A DNA stretch of 64,000 nucleotides from Trichobilharzia regenti. Taxonomy: Eukaryota; Platyhelminthes; Trematoda; Strigeidida; Schistosomatidae. A program made the translations under genes and the position numbers. Below the pieces are notes generated by a model. The model saw only the letters and a list, made by a program, of their open reading frames with translations, did not search any database and was not told where the DNA came from. Positions within the stretch are counted from its first letter, which is position 1, and every line of letters starts with the position of its first letter. The stretch spans positions 9,430,589 through 9,494,588 of the forward strand of contig OX235268.1 in assembly GCA_944472135.2 (NCBI GenBank), written 5' to 3'. This document shows positions 22,749-34,089 of this stretch, piece by piece.

Positions 22749-23520
22749 CGACCTATTTGGGGATTTAGGACCAACAGTTGGTCGAGCTTCCGCTGGATTT
22801 TAATATCTGGGTTTGCGTGGCTGGCAAAATCCATGTTTATGATCGACGATTTTGCGCTTGCTGCAACGATGATTTTGTATGGACAGGACTTTACAAAGTG
22901 CCACGCGCCACAGTGCCAGCATGGTGATGGTTGGGTCTTCTTTGCAGTATATAGTGAGGTTGGACTCGTATGTGTAGGCTTTCGTGGAACATTAGAAGGT
23001 GGGTCAGGACTGGATGATGAGAGATTTCTGCTCTTTCGCCATACATGAATATCAGAGCTTCTCGCAGGTGTTGATTCGACCAGATGTGTGTCTTTCTGCA
23101 AATTAATCAGCCGTTGATATTCGTCAGGTATGTCATGTAGAGTTAACTTAGGATTTTGTTCTAGCTGATTGAGCAGTCGAGTTCGGATATCTGAGAAACG
23201 AGGAGAGTGATGACTGCATATGAGAATCAAGGCTTTGAATTGGTCATCTGTTAAGGACCTGAGTCGAAATCTCTCACATTCTCGGTTGACTGTACCAACG
23301 TGAGTAAGAAAATCATCATTTTCATTCATTGTCAGCTTGAGGCAACGATAACGTATGCTGAATAATGAGGAGTGGTCTCCAAAATGTTCACGCAGCAGCT
23401 TTATTGTATCATCGAAACACTTTTCACGTGGTTTCTGGGGTAAAATTAGGTTGCAGTACCGTTCATATTCTGCGGGACCCAATTTACATAATAACACTCG
23501 CACCTTCCAAGCAGATTAAC
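22745..23520 (-). pseudogene. Ty3/gypsy gag, 5'-truncated
   Basis: Gag-like protein of an LTR retrotransposon, about 250 codons open. A helical capsid-type region leads (KLGPAEYERYCNLILP, then FDDTIKLLREHFGDHSSLF and LRSLTDDQFKALILICS). A hinge rich in Ser/Pro follows, then one zinc knuckle CWHCGAWHFVKSCPYK near residue 195 with spacing C-x2-C-x3-H-x4-C. In-frame stops lie just above 23510, so the N-terminus is lost. The stop at 22745-22747 overlaps the protease ATG by an ATGA, unlike the longer overlaps of classical frameshifting elements. No 5' LTR is visible upstream. Confidence 0.85.
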
Positions 23521-23968
23521 TGAAAAAATTAGGTATCTCACTTCAATGAATTTCGTGCGGCTTCATTCATTCCCATCAATGTATGACTGGACAAGACTAA
23601 CAGATTCGCCATCATCAAAGGCTTCTAGATGTTGATCTTCCTCTAATCATTTAATCCTTCTCAAAAATACATTTTCAATCACTAATTACGAAATACGAAT
23701 AGACAGGCGTTATTTAGTTGTTCCTCGAAGGCGGGAAAACATTTCGCGTGGAGTGATATCGTCATTCATTTTCTACAATTGTTTCTATAATTAAATATCT
23801 GATATGATTTCTTTCGATTATCATCACGTATCTCATTTCATCTCATTAGTTACGGAAACTGATCATCTTCATGTTCTATATCGCTCTTACAATCCCACAT
23901 TCATCCCTTCCACAGCACAGATTTCCGATGAAAACAAAAGCAATCTGAATTTCAATAATAATATCCAT
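23521..23968. other. No gene recognised
   Basis: AT-rich spacer between the broken gag and the poly(A) signal of the secreted-peptide gene. No 5' LTR is seen. Confidence 0.4.
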
Positions 23969-23974
23969 TTTATT
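23969..23974 (-). terminator. Poly(A) signal AATAAA, 24-kb secreted-peptide gene
   Basis: AATAAA on the minus strand, 56 nt after the predicted stop at 24030. The paralogue has one 40 nt after its stop. Confidence 0.6.
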
Positions 23975-24029
23975 TGATATTAAATGTTCTACGCAGTGGT
24001 TGTCGTCAACCGACTAAATACATCAGATT

Positions 24030-24499
24030 TCAAAAGGTTAAACGTAATCGACACAGTATCGGTGTATCCAGACACATTGACCAATACCTCCACCTAAATG
24101 ATCGTTTATCCGCAATAACAGGGTACTGGAGACCAGAATGCTTGTCATCACCTGAAAGTGAATACAGAAAACACCGAGTTTTGAAATATCAACAGCTTTG
24201 CAAATATTTGACTTACAAAACACACGATGATTAAATAGAGCCAACATCAATAATTCAATCAATGGCTGGTGTGCATCAACAAACTGAGTTATTTCACATA
24301 CACAGATGACTGAGAAAATGTAGGGCATATCTCACCTTGAAAGGATGAATGGTTGAGCTCGTCGACTGTGGTTGATTGATTTGCTTTCATACGCGCACTG
24401 TCGACAGCTGAAATCACTAGAACTGCAAGAAGCAGGTAGCAAATCTGAACAGAAAGAAACGTGAACATCACCGTCGATTATCACACAGTGACTCACAAT
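24030..24499 (-). CDS. Small secreted-peptide gene, paralogue of the 38-kb gene; start codon altered
   Basis: Compact minus-strand gene. A TATA box lies at 24563-24569. Exon 1 ends at 24497 before GTGAGT. Intron 1 is 24445-24496 (52 nt). Exon 2 is 24336-24444 (109 nt), flanked by TTCTGTTCAG and GTGAGA. Intron 2 is 24152-24335, and exon 3 is 24151-24030 after CACTTTCAG. Exon 2 encodes a hydrophobic core ICYLLLAVLVISAVDS and then a polar stretch ending ELNHSSFQ. Exon 3 continues in phase 1 with 39 residues ending in a basic tail (RLRLTF). Compared with the 38-kb gene, 14 of 36 exon-2 residues are identical and the exon length and phase match. The codon equivalent to its ATG is ATT here. An in-frame ATG at 24466-24468 inside intron 1 would instead give about 84 residues if that intron is retained. 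It is therefore either decaying or has a shifted start. Family not recognised. Confidence 0.65.
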
Positions 24500-24562
24500 T
24501 CTGAATGAATCCCACCAGCACTCTTCGATGACGATGATAAGAACCCAGGAGTACAGAGACGT

Positions 24563-24569
24563 ATTTATA
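24563..24569 (-). promoter_or_regulatory. TATA box of the 24-kb secreted-peptide gene
   Basis: TATAAAT on the minus strand, preceded by CAGTCTTCTTGCAAGG. The paralogue has CCGTCTTCTCAAGAGA before its TATAAAT. The distance from TATA to the end of exon 1 is 66 nt here and 62 nt there. Conservation of spacing and flank supports a real core promoter. A CACATGTGTTCACA stretch lies further upstream. Confidence 0.65.
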
Positions 24570-26223
24570 CCTTGCAAGAAGACTGTGATGTGAACACATG
24601 TGGCTGTCGTTCACTGAGTGTGTACCAATAGAAATATGCTGATGTGCACTGTTGATGTGTCTGAATGAGTGGATGATAAAGTGAGTGGTTGAGTAGAGTG
24701 GTTGTTTGATTCGCAAGCGCCTAATTCAATGAGTGATTATGACGATGTTATTTGATGTTGTGTGTGTATAATGATGAAGTGAGATGAATGAAGAGAGGGG
24801 TCGATTTTTCATGATGTGTCTTATGTAATTTGAATGGTTTTTCTGAATAAAGTGTCTCACTTATCTAGCAGTGTTTCTGTGAATGTCGTATTACACATTG
24901 CATACATTCAGGCATTCTTTTGTTCACTGCATAACCGTCTAAATTTGCTTCACTATCTCAGGATTGATGAGTTTTCGTTTCACGCTCTTCTGACTGAACC
25001 TGTTCACAGTCCTGCTAATTCATTGACGGTTCGTCAGACTGCTTCGGATGTTCTTCCGACTGAGAGATATCGGAAACCTCCCGAAAATCGGCTGAAGACC
25101 ACATTCAGTGAGTCAAATAAACCCATAGAATCCAATGATGCATCCTATGTATTCAGTGGGAAGCATGTTCCGATGTCTCCACACAACTCATTATGATCTG
25201 ACAAATACACTGACTAGATACCAAAACTTCACCCGCATTCTGACAAAAAATTACTGAATACTCATTTCGATTACATCCTCAAAAGTAAAACTGTCCCTAC
25301 TAGTCGCTTCGAGAAGGATTTGCAACAGAATATGTTCACAAAAACACCTGGGATCATGCATACAGCACACATGATATCGGATCAATTCCTGCCAGGCACA
25401 GCGAACAGTCTACTGCTAGGACTGGGCATATATGGCAGACAATAGCTGACAGAGTGTGTACACTCAACGTGGATACTCGTTTATTCACTTCTCTATTATA
25501 ATTGCCAAAATTCACGAATATCTTATTTGACGACTATAATGTGACTGATGATATTGTCATGTGGTTCGCAGGATCTCAAAACCAGGTGTTTCTGAATCGA
25601 TAATTTAGAAGTGATCAATTCGGTCCAAGATTGATAACGGAATTTCGTGGATTTCACATGATTGAGAGGTGAAAATGGCGCGTGACTGATGAGTACTAGT
25701 TCGAAACGACAGCAACTACAGTCGGTGCACCAGACAAATAATGTTACTTCTTCTCTGTCTTTGAAAGTGTTCTGCATTAAACTTCAGTCCCTCCAAAATG
25801 AATGACATCTCATACTAAGAAAACTTTTGCAATGTTTGAGATATGTGACACTGAGCATAATTTGTGTTGTGGGAAAAGCCATTGCGAAGTAGAACTAGCA
25901 AATCTGTTTGACAACGGTTTGACTCAGTTCACAGTGAAGTCAAAACGCTGAATACAGTGAAGTATATTTCCAGAATTATTCGAAGAATATTGATTCAGCC
26001 ATTCTTCGAGATCATTCAGTAAGATACGCCAAAAAATTAAAGCTGTTAGGCTAGATCGCAGTTCCAACCTGTGGGAAACCAATCAAACATAAACACTTAC
26101 ACTTTATTTAGCGTAGAAGAGTTAGGTGAATATGAGAAAAAAATTGTGTGAATGTATCTAAGATATGATAGATTAAACAAAACTGATATCAGTGAAGGTG
26201 AAAAAATATGGGTATAAAAAAGC
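24570..26223. other. Upstream region, no second gene confirmed
   Basis: Contains a plus frame at 24834-25196 (120 codons) divergent from the secreted-peptide gene. It has no domain, signal peptide or clear splice signals and could be chance. The rest is unassigned. Confidence 0.4.
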
Positions 26224-26255
26224 AATAGAGTTTAGTAAAGCAGAATATAATGAAT

Positions 26256-26300
26256 TCATCAAATTTCGGTAGAACTCGTCAGCTGAATACTCTACATACA
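26256..26300 (-). ncRNA. Hammerhead-like core in left Penelope arm
   Basis: The minus strand reads TATTCAG, CTGACGA, GTTCTACC, GAAA, then the palindromic TTGATGAATTCATTA and TTCTGC. Both core boxes are intact. Stem I is short (CAG/CUG) and stem II is minimal, so activity is uncertain. Confidence 0.45.
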
Positions 26301-26303
26301 CGG

Positions 26304-26334
<31 letters not shown>

Positions 26335-26755
26335 TATATATACATTCGAAATTGCATTGGGCGATATAAGACGGATAAGTAAACAAACTACATTGAATTT
26401 GTCATGCAGAAAGACACGTACGAATGTTTTCCAGGTCATGTTCAAAAAGATAATGGGGGAGAGAGTGTGAGAGATCAAAATTAAGATAAACTGCATTACG
26501 CTTCAATTACATCACTTGGATAAACAATTAGTCATTAGAGAATATAACTAGAATTTCAAACAGACTTGTATCAGTAGTAATAGTTATGATAACAATAATA
26601 ATAATATTAGTGCTGAAGTGAGTTAAGATAATCCTACTGATAAAACATAGTTTTTTGAATGATTCAAGAATAATTGTTATAATTGTAACGATAATAATAC
26701 TAATAAGAGGTAGAATAAAAATACGTAAAGAATTATAAATAAAACGTATCACCAT

Positions 26756-26975
26756 CGGCTCACAGAGACAATAATTTGTCATCAGCATATCTCAAGTATA
26801 CGTCAGTTTCTCGTTTATGTTGCTGAAAAGTACCGGTTTCTAGGCGTGACAAGAATACGTCTGCGAAAAGTGGTCCTAGATGGTATCCTATTGTCTGTGT
26901 AAGCCGATCAAAAGTGGAAGACATGTTGATAAAATTCAGCTGATCCCATCCAAATCTCAATTTCAAACTGAAACA
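26756..26975 (-). pseudogene. Penelope-like reverse transcriptase, palm fragment (inverted)
   Basis: The minus frame shows RLTQTIGYHLGPLFADVFLS (RT motif B region, normally G-x-P-x-x-P-L-x-A-D) followed by VYLRYADDKLLSL. The latter is RT motif C with catalytic YADD. The frame stops right at the arm border. It is the inverted 5' portion of the element; the fingers domain is missing. RT copies element RNA at insertion sites, but this fragment cannot be functional. Confidence 0.8.
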
Positions 26976-26983
26976 TGAATAAA

Positions 26984-27735
26984 ACGAGACTATTATATTC
27001 CTAGACGTTTTCCTGGCGAAAATAAATGACAGCACAATCGAGAAATCTATATTTAGAAAGTCTTCGTGGACAGGACAGTGCATGCATTTCGAGAGATTTG
27101 TTCCAATCCACTTCAAAAAGAATTTAGTCAGAACACTGTTCAATAGACCACGGAAAATATGTTCTGAAAGTACTATTGAGCATGCAATGAAATCTCTGAA
27201 GGATATTTTATTAAAGAATGGATATCCTGAGCAGTTTAAAGAAACCTGTCTATATCAGTTTGCCGTTCAAAGAGATGTAGTACATGAACTAGTCAAACGA
27301 AGACTCGATAAAGCCGTCAAGACAACTTATTATGCTGCAAAACGTGTTATCCTTATCACCACCTAGTGAGTGCTTCAACAATCTGGGAAAGACCAGTCGC
27401 CAATCCAAAACACTTCAAACTGTGTATATCAGTTTGAGTGTGTTCATGGCAGCAAATACATAAGTCGTACTGTGAGGCGATTTTCTACTCGCATGATGGA
27501 GCATTTGCTAAAATGGTTGAAAACATCTGAGTGCGAATCGCCGAAATCCTCAATAACAAAACATCATGTGGATTACGGACATAATATCGACGCGGTCTAG
27601 TCATTCACCATTGTTAGCAGACAAAGAAACAAGTAGTTGCTTGCAAGTGCCAGAAGCTTGCGCAATTCAAATTTATAAACCAGATCGCTATATACAAGAA
27701 GAGATGGTCGTGACTCTGAATCTACCATGTTGATA
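26984..27735 (+). pseudogene. Penelope-like RT thumb plus GIY-YIG endonuclease
   Basis: The plus strand encodes the second half of the element. First comes IIFLDVFLAKINDSTIEKS, then WTGQCMHFERFVPIHFKKN and LVRTLFNRPRKICSES (RT palm end and thumb, 26984-27180), then KDILLKNGYPEQFKE. A stop or frame change lies near 27366. The endonuclease follows: NCVYQFECVHGSKYISRTVR (GIY-YIG motif with tyrosines and the arginine), RFSTRMMEHLLKWL and SSITKHHVDYGHNID. A further frame break leads to IYKPDRYIQEEMVVTLNLPC and the stop beside the right arm. At least two disruptions make it inactive. Confidence 0.85.
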
Positions 27736-28159
27736 CGTTTCACTTATTATTCTCTACTTGTCATTACTATTATTCTACGTCTCATTATTATTATTAAATT
27801 CATTATCATTATTGATTCATTTGCAACTCTACTGTATCAGTAGGATTATCTTAACTCACTTCAGCACTAATATTATTATTATTATTATCATAACTATTAC
27901 TACTGATACAAGTCTGTTTGAAATTCTAGTTATATTCTCTAATGACTAATTGTTTATCCAAGTGATGTAATTGAAGCGTAATGCAATTTATCTTAATTTT
28001 GATCTCTCATACTCTCTCTCCCATTATCTGTTTGAACATGACCTGGAAAACATTCGTACGTGTCTTTCTGCATGACAAATTCAATGTAGTTTGTTTACTT
28101 ATCCGTCTTATATCGCCCAATTCAATTTCGAAAGCATATATATATAGTATCCGTGTATG

Positions 28160-28215
28160 TAGTGTATTCAGCTGACGAGTTCTACCGAGATTTGATGAAT
28201 TCATTATATTCTGCT
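28160..28215 (+). ncRNA. Hammerhead-like core in right Penelope arm
   Basis: The plus strand reads GTATTCAG, CTGACGA, GTTCTACC, GAGA (consensus GAAA, one core change), then TTGATGAATTCATTA and TTCTGC. It is the mirror copy of 26256-26300. The GAAA-to-GAGA change should impair cleavage. Confidence 0.4.
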
Positions 28216-28230
28216 TTACTAAACTCTATT

Positions 28231-29341
28231 GATTATTTCGGAATTCGTGTCCGGATGTTAATGTTTTCAAATATAAATCTTCCCTTTTCATTTTGATTGC
28301 TGCTTTATGGGGAAATTGTCATTATTCGAAAACTGTTAAACTATATTCGATTGAATGATATCGATCATTTGCAAATCACAGTGGTTACTTCATTTACCCA
28401 TTCTTTCAGAATTGGCTGCCATGGCTGAGATATGCATCACTAAGCAACTGCTCTGTTGCTTGTCTGTCAGACAGACTAGCCAATGTTTTCACTCTGTGGC
28501 TAGGTGCATTGTACGAAGAGTTTTTGTTTTCCTGTCATACATTTTTTGCAAGCTTTTTATTTTGATTATCGCACACATCTTTATGAAGTTGTAATTCTCA
28601 GAAAACTGTCGAAGTTTTTGGCTTCACACAAGCCATCTCAATATGCAATGCTTAGGCAGTGGTGTCTCTCTGCACTCGAAATTGTTTCAGATGCTCGAAC
28701 TTTAAATTCAAATAAATATATCCGTTATTATCAAGTAAATGAATAAAAATGTTCGATATTGGAAATTCATGACCAGTGTGTTCATCGATTTTAATACAAT
28801 ACAAGCTGGTGAAATAATAATCTAGTGGATTCAGGCTTACATTGTGAAGTAGCGAGATCTGAGATCAAAGACAACACGCTCACTAAATAAACAATAAGGA
28901 CGGAAAACTGTGAAGACTAATGATGTGACCTCTACCGACAATGGAACATACAAGCTGTGTGCACTCTTTGGTGAGTGAACAAAGAGAGTTGTCTATCTAT
29001 ATCTAGCCAGATAGTGCGATGAGTTCATCGAGAAGCATGCCACTCAAAGAGACTCTGTTCATGCGTTCATAATGGCTTTGAAATTCAACAGGCAAATTCA
29101 TAAATAACTTCAATCAATTCAATGAGTTTTCCTCGTTGTTGTTCTTCCGATAATGGAATGTGAAACTACGGTATACGTGTGACTATGAGAGGAATCACAT
29201 TAACAGGTCAAATATCACACGAGAAAATACAAATAAAATGAAAAATAATCAATGAGATAAACTAAAATGAAATCGGCCGCTACCGTTTTGCTTTAATATG
29301 TTCAGTAAGATACTGACTAACACCGGCACATGACTTCCATT
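28231..29341. other. No gene recognised
   Basis: AT-rich with short frames only (28355-28594, 28504-28746 overlapping). No domain or splice support. Confidence 0.45.
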
Positions 29342-29535
29342 TGCGTCAGTGGCAAAGTGGTTAGGACTCTTTTCGACTATGCACATTGTCCGGAGTTTGA
29401 TCTCCTGACGATGCACACCTGATATCTATGGTCGGCCTGCAAAAAGCGGACTACCGATATCACATGCCTGAAATTCCATAGTTGTACAGAAAATATGGTA
29501 TGGCATCAAGCTGTTATAAAAGAAATTAAAAAATA
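29342..29535 (+). repeat. tRNA-derived SINE, type 1
   Basis: Head tgcgtcagtggcaaagtgg (A box), degraded B box ggagtttgatctcc, body cacctgatatctatggtcgg, and tail with catcaagctg and A-rich end. Near full length and diverged from the 4.9- and 51.4-kb copies. Confidence 0.85.
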
Positions 29536-30487
29536 TTTACATGTCTTTTCGATACACCATTCATCTGCACATATGTGATAGGCAGTTACAAAAACAACAC
29601 TGTAGGTATGAGGTTTTGCGTGTCACTTTCACAAAAAGACTAACTTCCTGCACCTAGATCTTGATCAGTACTCTGCCTATCCTGCAAGCACTGAAACCGA
29701 GGGAACAGAATAAATAAAAAGGATTCACAACGTGCCCGTAAACATTTTTATATTTCTAACAAGTGTGACAGAATTTAATAGTATCAAAAGGTTTATAACT
29801 TATCTGTACACAGAGGAGTAGTGAGCTCAAATAGGTGCTTGTATAAGAGCATAGCGATAGAGCAAGTGTGTAAGCGTCTTAGTGTACAGTAGCGAAGTTC
29901 TGTGAAGTAAAGTGGAGTAGCGCGAAAAAGATGGGTGAGTGAGTTGAAACAACAGTTAAAGGGTTCAATGAACACTACAACACATCGAGCACACAAAGCA
30001 TTTATTGGACACATTCTTCTCAGAAAATCGAAAATTATTTCAAGTTCTTTCAAGAAAATGTTCCTTCATAACTGTTTTCATAGCTGGCTATAATCATTGA
30101 GAAATGAGCTGCGAGAAGACATTCTACTGTATCATTTTCAGCTGAACTGAGTGATGTCAGTAAATTTATGAGAAGTGGAAAACGCGATTTCACTGACAAA
30201 ACTAACATGAGACAATCACAAAATGTAGTTTCATATCATACGTGGAAAATGAAACGGAATATTGATAATTATCAATAATAATAATAATAAAAACAACTCC
30301 ACCCATTTCTCATCCTACTCACTACGAATTTTCATTCATTTTCAAGCAGAAATATATAGAATCGAGAGAAAAATTTTTGATTTTTTCTAGACTACACAAA
30401 CAAGATAACCAAAAGTGCTTTCCATCGTCCTTTTATCATTTGAATATATTTCAAATGCGTTGGACAGAAGCAGATCGGATATACAAC
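29536..30487. other. No gene recognised
   Basis: AT-rich. The minus frame 29793-30053 lacks any supporting motif. Confidence 0.4.
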
Positions 30488-30970
30488 ATTGTATGTTGGA
30501 CGTTTTAATCGCCTTGTTTTCTCACCTATTCACGCAGATAACTTGCAAACTTGGGAATACTGCTGACTTCACTGCACCTCTCTCAGTTTGTTTGCATATT
30601 TTGCCCTGCAATTTAAATACTGTGGAAGCTTGGCTGCACTCACAACACTTTGTCGGCAAGTGGCACTTTCGCTGAAGTTCGAGTTCTCAGTGAGATATGA
30701 GTTTGCTTCTGACTGCCTCCACAGCCATATTTATTGATTCACGTGTGTATACATGCCTAGTATAGCCTCTCATTTCAGCGCCATGCATTCTTGTCCGTAG
30801 AAATGTTTTCTTTTTTCCAAATGTAGACATTTTGCGATGAAATTCACCTCAAAACGAATTAAATTTCGTGCCAATTTTGTCAGATTGATTTTCCCGTCTG
30901 ATTTTTCTGACAAATAAAGCTACCTGAAAGATGTTATGTTATTCGATATTAGATCATTTGAATTGGGTCT
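30488..30970 (-). mobile_element. Penelope-like element relict (RT motif B side and leader)
   Basis: This is the reverse-complement counterpart of 34090-34450. Shared stretches: gcctccacagccatatttat, tgtgtatacatg, tgatttttctgacaaat and ttatgttattc. At 30490-30600 the minus strand translates as RGAVKSAVFPSLQVICVNR then a stop. It matches the RT motif B region of the 34-kb copy (G-V-A-I-R-S-H-I-F-P-L). Confidence 0.6.
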
Positions 30971-31994
30971 TATTTCCTTCACCAATGTAGAGGAGTGTGC
31001 TAATAGTTGGAAGCCGCCTTACCACATCTGTCACTGTTTTTTTTCAGTGCATTTTGTTTAACTGCCAGAGTGTAACCAGAAGTCACAGGATCATATATAT
31101 TCCCTAGGAAAAATGCCTTGCATCGTATCTGTATCAGCCCATGAAAACTACTCGTAAACTGATCGTCTTACCAATTTAGTGAATAATGTACGGTGCATTT
31201 AAACAAAGAGCTATTAATACAGAGATTATTCTCCTAATCCGGACTTCACATAATTCAGGCACAACTGTTGACATTGTATCACAACACACAAGATAGCCAT
31301 CCATTATTCGACGGAACATTGCGCTTCTTTGAATATTCACAAATTGTTTTCATTGACAGGATTTTCTAAATGAACAGTACTTCAGGTTTAATTCCAGTTT
31401 TCTCTATCTCTGAGTGAATGAGGCGGTTTGCTTTTCTCGTGCCTGGAGAATCAGTGAGTAAATGAACGAATCAGCCTACGACTTCAGATTGCAATCCATA
31501 TCTTGTCGTTGTTCCTATCATATCATATGAAGGCTGGAGAATATCACTGAGAATCATACATTCTGTGTATACTTTAGTTTAATTACTCAGCATCCAAAGG
31601 GTATGACGCCATAGCTAGAGTTTCAGTAAAGTTTATAAAGATTAACCACGAAATTAGCCCCTTTTTTGTATTATCTGTCAACGTGTTGTCGTAATGTGTC
31701 TTGGTCCAAATCGTCATCGTTGTTGAGATATGTTAGTTAGTCTTTACAGTGTCGAATTGATTATTTCACCTGATAGTGCTTCCATACCGACAAAATGAAG
31801 TGAAAAATGCGACGGCTATTTCGAATATTTCACTGAGAGGACTAATATAGCTTTTTGCTATTCCAATGAGCAAAAATGTTGCAGATAATTTTCACCAGAT
31901 CTAAGAAATTCACTCAATTTGTGCTTTGAAAATTGTCATGAAGTTCTAACTGTATCTAATTAGGCACAAACGTATTTGTTTCTATAGCTATTCA
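30971..31994. other. No gene recognised
   Basis: Unassigned AT-rich sequence. Confidence 0.4.
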
Positions 31995-32186
31995 ATTTTT
32001 TTAAATTTTTGATTACTGCTCAAATCCACACTGTATTCTTGATAGAAGTATGAAGTTTACATCACAGATATTGGAAGCCCAAGTTTTGCAGGCCGACCAT
32101 AGATATTAGGTGTGCGTCGGCAGGGGATCTAACCCCGGAAAATGTGCATGGTCGGCAATAGTCCTAAACACTATGCCACCGACGCA
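31995..32186 (-). repeat. tRNA-derived SINE, type 1
   Basis: The minus strand begins TGCGTCGGTGGCATAGTG. It has a decayed B box (GGGTTAGATCCCC) and the family body GGTCGGCCTGCAAAACTTGG. Orientation matches the 4.9- and 51.4-kb copies. Confidence 0.85.
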
Positions 32187-34089
32187 TATGTCTATGCTTG
32201 TTTTGGTTGAACATATAAAGTGAAAACAATTTCGTCTGGGCTTAGAAACCTTTTTCACTAAGCTGTGGTTTGTATTCTGGCACAAACATTAAGATGTTTG
32301 AAGTTCTGATGAGGTTGTCATACTACAAAGTGTTGATGTACATTCATGGATTAATACCATTTCCAAAGTCGACTAACCTTTCAACACATCACTGTTTATT
32401 TCATTCAATATGGAAACATTTGTGATTTGGAAACTGCTGTGATTCAAGTTTTCTTGCAGAAGTAGTAGTGGTTGTTTGATGTCCAGCGCAGAATGATTTG
32501 TGGCCAACTATGAATGCTGTGATCCACGTGTCTTCAGTATGCTTGCTACCATGGTGTGAAGTGTTTGTTTCTCTTCTCGCGGTTCATTGTTCATTGTGAT
32601 CTCCTCACTTCATGCTTGCATTACTTCTCTAATAATGTCTTTGTAGGCTTACCGTTTACGAGATAAAGAACACAGATCAGCTGCAAAATCCAGTGTTTCT
32701 GAGGTCATTGTTTCAATCTTAAAGACACCGATCTTCGCAATATCCATCTAGTTCAGTACAATCGGAAAGAATTTCGGTGATAATGGACTTACTTGTATTA
32801 GCAACAAAACTCTTCTTCTCGTTTTAATTAGAATTTTATTGGGCTCACTTGGCATCTGTCGTTTTTATATAAATGCTGGATAATGTTTAAAAATGCCTTG
32901 TCATCGATAATATTGAGACAGGCAACAAATTCATGCATGTTTTGTACTCTCAGAGGTCTTCAAAATATCCGTGAAATTGAGATTATTTCTACACTGTAAT
33001 TCGTTGTCATTTATTCAAGTGTAATTTTCAATTTTCACTAATACTAACTGCAAACAAACATAGTGATTAATTTAAGATAGGCCGTTGAATGCATATCTTC
33101 AATATGTTAGGCTTGAAATTATTACTTATTTTATGTAATCATGACATCCTGTGGTTTGTCTTTATACATTACCATGTTAATAATAAGGCTAAAATTCACT
33201 TGACTTTATTAACAGTAGAGTAAAGTAAGTACTAATAATTAAGCAAATACTGCTTCAAACTCACCTGAACTGACCTAAGATAATTATTTCGAGAGACGCA
33301 ATCCTCCGTCAAGAGCATCTTCTCATGCATAAAATTCATTATTTCACACACATTTAGGAACACTTTTACTTTCGAGCCTTGCTTCCAATAGCCAGACTGT
33401 CGTGGCTTTGAAACGACGATTGATTATGTAAACAGCGTAATGTTTTAGCAAGTCTAAAGTTACTTTAGGATTATTCTAATGCTGAAAACACTGAAATATT
33501 TAGAATACTTCAACTCAAACAACAAAAGACATTGGAATTTGGAAGATGCACTCGTTAATGTAGATTAGCACGTAGTTCAAACTGACATCTGAAGTCGTCC
33601 GGTTTATACATTCATGAAACTATAGCAACGGTAAAGTAAGTGGCTGTATGAATTTCTTCCGAACTCAAAGGTTTAGCTCCTTCACGCGGATTCCTATTGC
33701 TTCAGCTGTCTGTAAAAGACGAGCTCGTAGAGAAAAATTTGGATTATAAGGAATGCGATATATAATTTTATATGCTGTTACCATCAACATTATGCTCACT
33801 ATCTACAAGGTGTGCTAAAACAGAGCTTCCTTAACCATGTTGCATGGTGTTCCGAAATACGATGATGAAACTGCCTAACTGTGAGCTACATGTACAGATA
33901 TAAGATAAGCAGTTTTCCCTTGTATATATATATGTGATCCTGTGATTTCCGTTGAAACTCTCACAGTTAGAGAAATCGCATTGAAGAAATAATCGGCAGG
34001 CGTAGAATGGTGACTTTAATTTTTTGTCACACTCTTCTACATTATTCAAGGAAATATGAGCGAATTTTATTGATGAAATATTGAATAAC
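32187..34089. other. No gene recognised
   Basis: No supported exon. The minus frame 33831-34091 overlaps the edge of the Penelope relict and has no domain. Confidence 0.4.

Larger units (their letters stand above)
26224..28230. mobile_element. Penelope-like element with inverted terminal arms
   Basis: Arms 26224-26755 and 27732-28230 are reverse complements over about 500 bp with modest divergence. They flank RT pieces in opposite orientations and a GIY-YIG endonuclease. Each outer tip carries a hammerhead-like core. Penelope-like elements typically have such terminal repeats (pLTRs), often inverted or partial, with ribozyme motifs. A 5' inversion during insertion would explain an RT part on the minus strand next to the left arm and the thumb plus nuclease on the plus strand. 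Confidence 0.85.

Noticed and set aside
25874..25915. Minus-strand ATTTGC after CAAACAG as a third secreted-peptide exon
   Set aside because: The third codon is a stop (TAG) and no signal peptide follows.
32295..32330. CTGATGAG on the plus strand as a hammerhead candidate
   Set aside because: No GAAA box after a stem-loop and no pairing arms.
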